This document shows, piece by piece, positions 59,951-64,000 of a stretch of DNA of 64,000 bases (position 1 is the stretch's first letter; every line of letters begins with the position of its first letter). Position numbers and translations under genes: made by a program. Location of the stretch: NCBI GenBank assembly GCA_963723455.1, contig CAVRQM010000003.1, positions 289,057 through 353,056 on the forward strand. The letters are read 5' to 3'. Below the pieces are notes generated by a model, which saw only the letters and a program-made list of their open reading frames with translations, did no database searches and had not been told where the DNA came from. Origin of the DNA: CAVRQM01 sp963723455 (GTDB lineage Bacteria; Pseudomonadota; Alphaproteobacteria; Acetobacterales; Acetobacteraceae).

Positions 59951-61543
59951 CTACGGCGCGTTCAGCCCGAACGCATACAGCTTGCTGTTGGACGGGCCGA
60001 TGCCGCCGTAGCCGTCGCCCCAGAACACCATGCCGCCTGCGATCGCCGGCGCGTCGATCGCTGCGCCGCCGCTCGCGAATGTCCAGAGCTGCCTGCCGGT
60101 CTGCCCGTCCAGCGCCACGAAGTTCCCGGCGCTGTCAGCCCCGAACATCACGCCGTTCGCGACGCTGACCGCGCCCTCCGTGCGGGCGAATGCGTGCGGC
60201 GGCGGCGGTACGGCGCGGCCCGATGGGATGGCGACCTTGGGCTGCCTGGCGAGCGTCGGCGTCTGCCAGACGATCTGCCCGCTGGCCGCGTCCAGCGCCG
60301 ACCAGAACCCGCCATTGGTCAGCATGCGGCTGCCGACCAGGCCCGTCCATGTCCACGCCGAGTTCGACGCGGCGACGTAGATGCGCCCGGACAGCACCGC
60401 CGATCCCCACTCTATCCCGCCGCGGGTGCCGCCGGGATTGACCTGGGTTCCCCAGACGATTCCGCCGGTGTCGCGGTCGAACGCCCAATAGGCGCCGCTT
60501 TTCTGTCCCGCGCCGACCAGATCGCGCCCGGTGGCGCTGGCGAGCGACTTGAACAGGTTCGGCGCGGAGCCGAAATCGAGATCCTGGCCGTGCGGCTCGG
60601 GGCAGGGCGTTGCCGGCGGCCGGGCGCTGGCGATGCACGAGACGGTCCAGGTATCCAGCGCCTGCATGCGACGCGACCAGTTCAGCCGGCCGCTGCGCGC
60701 GTCGATCGACAGGACGCTGTCGATGTGGTCGGCAGCCGGCAGGCAGGCGTCCAGGGCGCGGTTGTCGCGCGCCCCCGCCTGGCACGCGGCGACCGCGGGC
60801 GGAACGCTGTAGTTGTCGCCGGTGCCGACGAACAGCGCGTGGCGCGCGTGGTCGAGCGCCAGATTGCTGCCCCAAACGGCGCCGCCGGTGAAGCCTGACG
60901 GCACCATGTAGGTCTGCCAAAGCACATGGCCGGAGGCGAGATCGAGTGCGGCCACGGCGCCGCGGAAGCTCGGGACAAATCCCTTCTTCGTGGCCGCGTA
61001 TTCCTCCTGGTTCGAGGCGGTTCCAAGATAGACGCGGCCGCTGTCGATGAGCGGCGAGGCGGTGATGATGGCGCCCGGCGCGTGGTCCAGCGTTGTCGAC
61101 CACAGCAGCGCGCCGCTGGCCTTGTCGAGCGCGTACACGGTGGCGCTGGTCTGGTCGCCGAGCACGATCGAGGATGGCCCGATCGCCGGGCTGTTGCGGG
61201 AATAGGCGCCCGGCTTGCCGGTCAGCGCCGCCAGCTTGCGCTGCCACACCGGCGCGCCGCTCGCCCGGTTGACGCGCCAGACCGAACCGCCGGCATCGGT
61301 CACATAGACGGCGTCGCCTTCGACCGTCGGGGTATCGTCCACGTCGCCGCTGGTGGCGAGTGTCCAAATCGGCGCCAGCCGCCCGACATTGCCGCGCGTC
61401 AGCACGGTTTCGCCGAACGCCGCGCGGTCGTCGGTGTTGCCGTTGCCGGCCGAGAGCCAGTCCTGCGCATGCGCGCGGTCGGCGAAGACGGCAAGCGACA
61501 GTGCGGCTGCGGCGGCAACCGTCAGATTTCGAGCGCAGCGCAT
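59951..61543 (-). CDS. PQQ-binding-like beta-propeller protein (quinoprotein dehydrogenase type)
   Basis: 530 residues, Sec signal peptide ending AHA-Q, so periplasmic. At least six propeller blades with the AxDxxTGxxxW-type repeat are visible: RASGAPVWQRKL, KASGALLWSTTL, LASGHVLWQTYM, ARSGRLNWSRRM, DTGGIVWGTQV, AASGQIVWQTPT and QTGRQLWTFAS. Most like polyvinyl-alcohol-dehydrogenase-type quinoproteins, but no CxxCH haem site is present. A true PQQ enzyme is plausible because pqqA-E is in the same window; a structural propeller without cofactor is the alternative. Confidence 0.82.
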   Translation of the reverse strand: MRCARNLTVAAAAALSLAVFADRAHAQDWLSAGNGNTDDRAAFGETVLTRGNVGRLAPIWTLATSGDVDDTPTVEGDAVYVTDAGGSVWRVNRASGAPVWQRKLAALTGKPGAYSRNSPAIGPSSIVLGDQTSATVYALDKASGALLWSTTLDHAPGAIITASPLIDSGRVYLGTASNQEEYAATKKGFVPSFRGAVAALDLASGHVLWQTYMVPSGFTGGAVWGSNLALDHARHALFVGTGDNYSVPPAVAACQAGARDNRALDACLPAADHIDSVLSIDARSGRLNWSRRMQALDTWTVSCIASARPPATPCPEPHGQDLDFGSAPNLFKSLASATGRDLVGAGQKSGAYWAFDRDTGGIVWGTQVNPGGTRGGIEWGSAVLSGRIYVAASNSAWTWTGLVGSRMLTNGGFWSALDAASGQIVWQTPTLARQPKVAIPSGRAVPPPPHAFARTEGAVSVANGVMFGADSAGNFVALDGQTGRQLWTFASGGAAIDAPAIAGGMVFWGDGYGGIGPSNSKLYAFGLNAP

Positions 61544-61618
61544 GAACGCGAATCCTTCGATAGGATGTGCGGCAAAGATCGGGAGCGGCGGCGCAGCCGC
61601 CGGCTGCGCCGCGCGCGG

Positions 61619-62590
61619 TCAGGACGTGAACTGGGAGTTCGTCAGGTCAAGTCCGGCCCTGACCTCCTGAGCCAGCGCATACGGATCGCCCGCCTTCCAC
61701 ATATGCGAAAAGTAGAGTTGCGGGTGCTCCTCGGTCTCCTGGTTGTACAGGCACCCGATAGTCCAGCCGAAGCCGCGCATCGCCTGAAACACCGCGTTCA
61801 CCTCAAAGCCGCGCAGCGCGAAATCAGGCACCACCACGGCCTGCGTCCCGGCGGCGTCGAGCGGCTGGAATGCGATCGGCGCCGAGATGTTCGCCTGCGG
61901 CAGCACGTGGATGCCGTCGATGAAGACGTGTTCGCGGCGCGCCACGCTGACGGTGACGACGCCATCGGCGACGGTGGCGCTGCCGCCCAGGATGGCGGTC
62001 AGCCGATCGACCTGGAACGGCGTCGTCATGCTCGAAGACTGCGGCAGCGGCGTCGAGGTCGTGTTGATGGCGGCTCGTACCGCGTGCGCGATCTGCAACG
62101 GGTTTCCGACCGCCCGGAAATGCTCGAACCAGTATAGCGGCGACAGGTCGAACAGATGCTGGTGCAGCGCCTGGACGGTGATGCCGCGGGCGATCAGCGC
62201 GTCGATGAACGGATTGACCTCTTGCGGCTTGAGGCAGAAGTCGCCGTTCAAGAAGGCTGCGCCCGGATCGAGCGGCTGAAAGGTCAATGTTCCGTTTAAC
62301 TGAAAGGCCGGCGTCACCGGAATCCCGCCGGGCAGCATGCTGGTTAGGTCGTTGCGGTTGATCGTCACCGACAGCACTCCGTTGGAAACGGTGCCGCTGG
62401 CGCCGAGGATCTGCTCGATGCTGGAGACCGGCAGCGATGTGGCTGCCAGGGCAACCGTCGGCGCAGCCGACTGTGCGACCAGGGCCGCCGAGGCGACGCT
62501 CCCGAACCACAGCGCCCGGCGCCGCCCGAAGGATGCGCCGGCCGGCCAGGTAGGCACGTCGTCAGGCAACGTGACGGAAGGCGCGGTCAT
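61619..62590 (-). CDS. DUF1259 protein with two repeats, secreted
   Basis: 323 residues. The N-terminus has RRRALWFGSVASAALVAQSAAP, a probable Tat or Sec signal ending about ALA-AT. Two similar halves follow: IEQILGASGTVSNGVLSVTINR...ALHQHLF and LTAILGGSATVADGVVTVSVARR...NQETEEHPQLYFSHMWKAGDP. This is the LppY/LpqO-like DUF1259 family, of unknown function. The ATG at 62590 has GGAGG upstream. It lies 75 bases upstream of the propeller gene on the same strand, so the two may be co-expressed. Confidence 0.82.
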   Translation of the reverse strand: MTAPSVTLPDDVPTWPAGASFGRRRALWFGSVASAALVAQSAAPTVALAATSLPVSSIEQILGASGTVSNGVLSVTINRNDLTSMLPGGIPVTPAFQLNGTLTFQPLDPGAAFLNGDFCLKPQEVNPFIDALIARGITVQALHQHLFDLSPLYWFEHFRAVGNPLQIAHAVRAAINTTSTPLPQSSSMTTPFQVDRLTAILGGSATVADGVVTVSVARREHVFIDGIHVLPQANISAPIAFQPLDAAGTQAVVVPDFALRGFEVNAVFQAMRGFGWTIGCLYNQETEEHPQLYFSHMWKAGDPYALAQEVRAGLDLTNSQFTS

Positions 62591-62959
62591 GGCAACCTCC
62601 TGGATTGACGGACGCAGCACGCCAGGAGCCGACCCGGACGGGGTCAGTCACGTTCCGGCCGGCGATCGAACGTCCGCTCCCTGGCTGCAAAGTAGCTGCT
62701 GGCGCGTGCCCATCCTAATCGCGTCACCGCGAACAGCCCGCAGCGGAAATAATGACGCGGTGTCAGGCCGAGGTTGTGTCGTGGCGGGACGACTTCCACT
62801 CACTCAGTCCCGGGGCAGCCGGGTCACGGTTCGGGAGGATATTCCCGAAACGCTCACCCAGGACAGGAGACGCGCGGCCTTGCCTCGAGCAAGCTTTCGA
62901 GTTGAGCTTGCGGGGCTCGTCTAGAGCGCCGCCAGTAAACGTCCGCCAGGGTAGCCCGC
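62591..62959. other. Non-coding stretch
   Basis: About 370 bases between the DUF1259 start and the helicase-like remnant. I see no supportable gene, RNA or repeat. The upstream end may hold the DUF1259 promoter, but no clear -35/-10 pair is visible. From about 62,700 the base texture changes to less codon-patterned sequence with stops in all frames. Confidence 0.5.
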
Positions 62960-64000
62960 GTGACGCCGCGCGACTTGGCTCTGCACGCGCTGGTCGGCCA
63001 TGACCTCGTTCATGAACCGGAAGCACCGCAGCGCGTCCGTATCACTCGAGAACGTGCTCCAGTCCGACCGCAAGCTGGCTCTGCGCCTTCCGCGCTTCGT
63101 TGACCGCGTCTAGGCCCTCGTCGCACGGTGATCGGGAAGCTGCCAGGCACGCGCTTCCTCACCCTTGAGCCACTCCTCATACTTCTTCCACGATCAGGGC
63201 GACAGCCCGGCGCGCAGTTCGTCCAGGGATGCGGCGGCAAGCTTCCGCATGTCGAGCAGAGCATCGAAGACTTCCTAACGGCGGCGACCTGCGGCGTCTC
63301 GCTCACCGGCAACCACGTCGTCCACACTGCTTCTCGCCCGGCGAGCGCCCTTCGGCCACGTGCCAGTCAACCGAGCAGGTGCGGCCGACAGCGAACTCGA
63401 GCCGGTCACGGTACTGCAGCTCTCAGCCGCCGCAGCTCGTCGTCGCGGCTCCCCCAGCAGGTCGTCCAGCAGCGGATCGGTGACCGGCAGGAACGCGGGC
63501 TCTTCCTCCACCGTCACGGTGAGCCTCGTCTGGTACAGCCAGGCGTCCACCGGGATCTTCCGCGGCGCCACCCGGTCGTTGCACAGCGCGATCTCGATCA
63601 GGCGGCAGCCCCATCGGGCTTCGTCGTGCCGGTCGATGCGCAGCAGCAACCTTGTCTTTGAGCGGGATCTCGGTCGTGGACGGACTCGCCAAGCTCGGCG
63701 ACGACGGATCCGCTGGTGGGGATCTCGACCGGAGTCCGCTTGTACCGGCGGGTTCCGCGACTCGTCCCCCTCCGGCGCGGGGACGGGACTCGTACACGCC
63801 CCACGACGCAGTGACCGTGAAACGACTCCAGGTCGTCGGGGACCTGGACACCGCAGCCCCATCGACGCCGGGATCATCAGGCCGCGCTGCTGTGGCGTGG
63901 TCCTCCAGGCCTGAGTCCTCGTCGGCTGCCGGCGCCGCTGTCATCAACCTCGGTCAGCGGGACGCCCCGGCGGCTTCGGGCGTCGTCCGCGTCGTCGCCG
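62960..64000 (-). pseudogene. Degraded helicase-like gene resembling DISARM DrmA (partial at both ends)
   Basis: On the - strand pieces of one protein follow in order but in changing frames: SRFTVTASWGVYES, YKRTPVEIPTSG, EIPLKDKV, LLRIDRHDEARWGCRLIEI, APRKIPVDAWLYQTRLTV, EEEPAFLPVTDPLLDDLL, LQYRDRLEFAVGRTCSVDW, WTTWLPVSETPQVAA, LLDMRKLAAASLDELRAGL, EEWLKGEEARAWQLPDH and FRFMNEVMADQRVQSQVA. This matches my memory of the N-terminal region of DrmA-type helicases of the DISARM anti-phage system, upstream of the Walker A motif. More than six shifts and in-frame stops (for example near 63,112) interrupt it, and homology ends at about 62,968 before any helicase motif. The protein would start beyond base 64,000. 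Confidence 0.55.

Noticed and set aside
62591..64000. Small ORFs in this region as real genes
   Set aside because: They are arginine/proline-rich, lack ribosome sites and overlap each other on both strands; the only coherent signal is the broken helicase-like protein on the - strand.

Overview
The window is GC-rich (about 70% by eye), densely coding DNA with many GTG and TTG starts and 4-base stop/start overlaps. Gene content fits an alphaproteobacterium of the Rhodospirillales, most likely Acetobacteraceae: a 26-residue PqqA of the acetic-acid-bacterium type, a PqqC-PqqD fusion as in Methylobacterium, an inositol ABC transporter of the Caulobacter type, tetrameric sarcosine oxidase, and a LysR gene beside trxB. 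This placement rests on recognised protein families, not on a search.

Layout. 1-4.6 kb: a gene tail, then an acyl carrier protein, a KAS II-like ketosynthase, a type III polyketide synthase, mltG and a PhzF-family gene, all on the + strand. 4.7-10.8 kb (- strand): a peptide/nickel-type ABC transporter with its binding protein, and an oxalate/formate-type MFS carrier. 10.9-14.2 kb: pqqA, pqqB, pqqCD, pqqE. 14.3-20.4 kb: iolC (kinase fused to DUF2090), iolD, iolB, iolA for myo-inositol breakdown. 20.4-23.5 kb: a large inverted repeat, a LysR regulator, trxB and an internally deleted ISAs1-family element. 23.6-27.7 kb: an OGFr-domain gene and an inositol-type ABC transporter, which together with iolCDBA suggests uptake plus catabolism of inositol. 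27.8-36.9 kb: EamA transporter, CoA-binding protein, GMC oxidoreductase, a broken HAD gene, thrC, an M16 protease, pmbA and a Tim44-domain protein. 36.9-49.2 kb: methylated-amine catabolism, with soxBDAG plus a ferredoxin-type reductase on the - strand, and a TMADH-family flavin oxidoreductase, a Rieske oxygenase and a CocE-type hydrolase on the + strand. 49.2-55.8 kb: a peptide-type binding protein and an export operon with two HlyD adaptors, one MFS pump and one TolC. 56-62.6 kb: L-serine dehydratase, a cysteine hydrolase with a purine-type permease, a PQQ-type beta-propeller and a DUF1259 protein. 62.6-64 kb: no intact gene, but a badly broken helicase-like remnant resembling DrmA of DISARM.

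The genes link by pathway. Demethylation of glycine betaine or a related betaine (Rieske enzyme plus reductase, flavin demethylase, sarcosine oxidase) gives glycine, and serine formed from it can go to pyruvate through SdaA. The pqq genes make the cofactor that PQQ dehydrogenases need, and a possible PQQ propeller lies 46 kb away in the same window.

About twenty recognisable genes, including housekeeping ones (trxB, thrC, pqqB-E, iolC-A, pmbA), are split by frameshifts. Most shift the frame in the same direction and can be repaired by restoring one GC or CG dinucleotide in an alternating G/C run. I read these as probable consensus errors and annotate such genes as single CDSs with the break stated. 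The HAD gene, the transposase and the DrmA-like region look truly degraded. The most novel-looking locus is the ACP / ketosynthase / type III PKS set at the left end.
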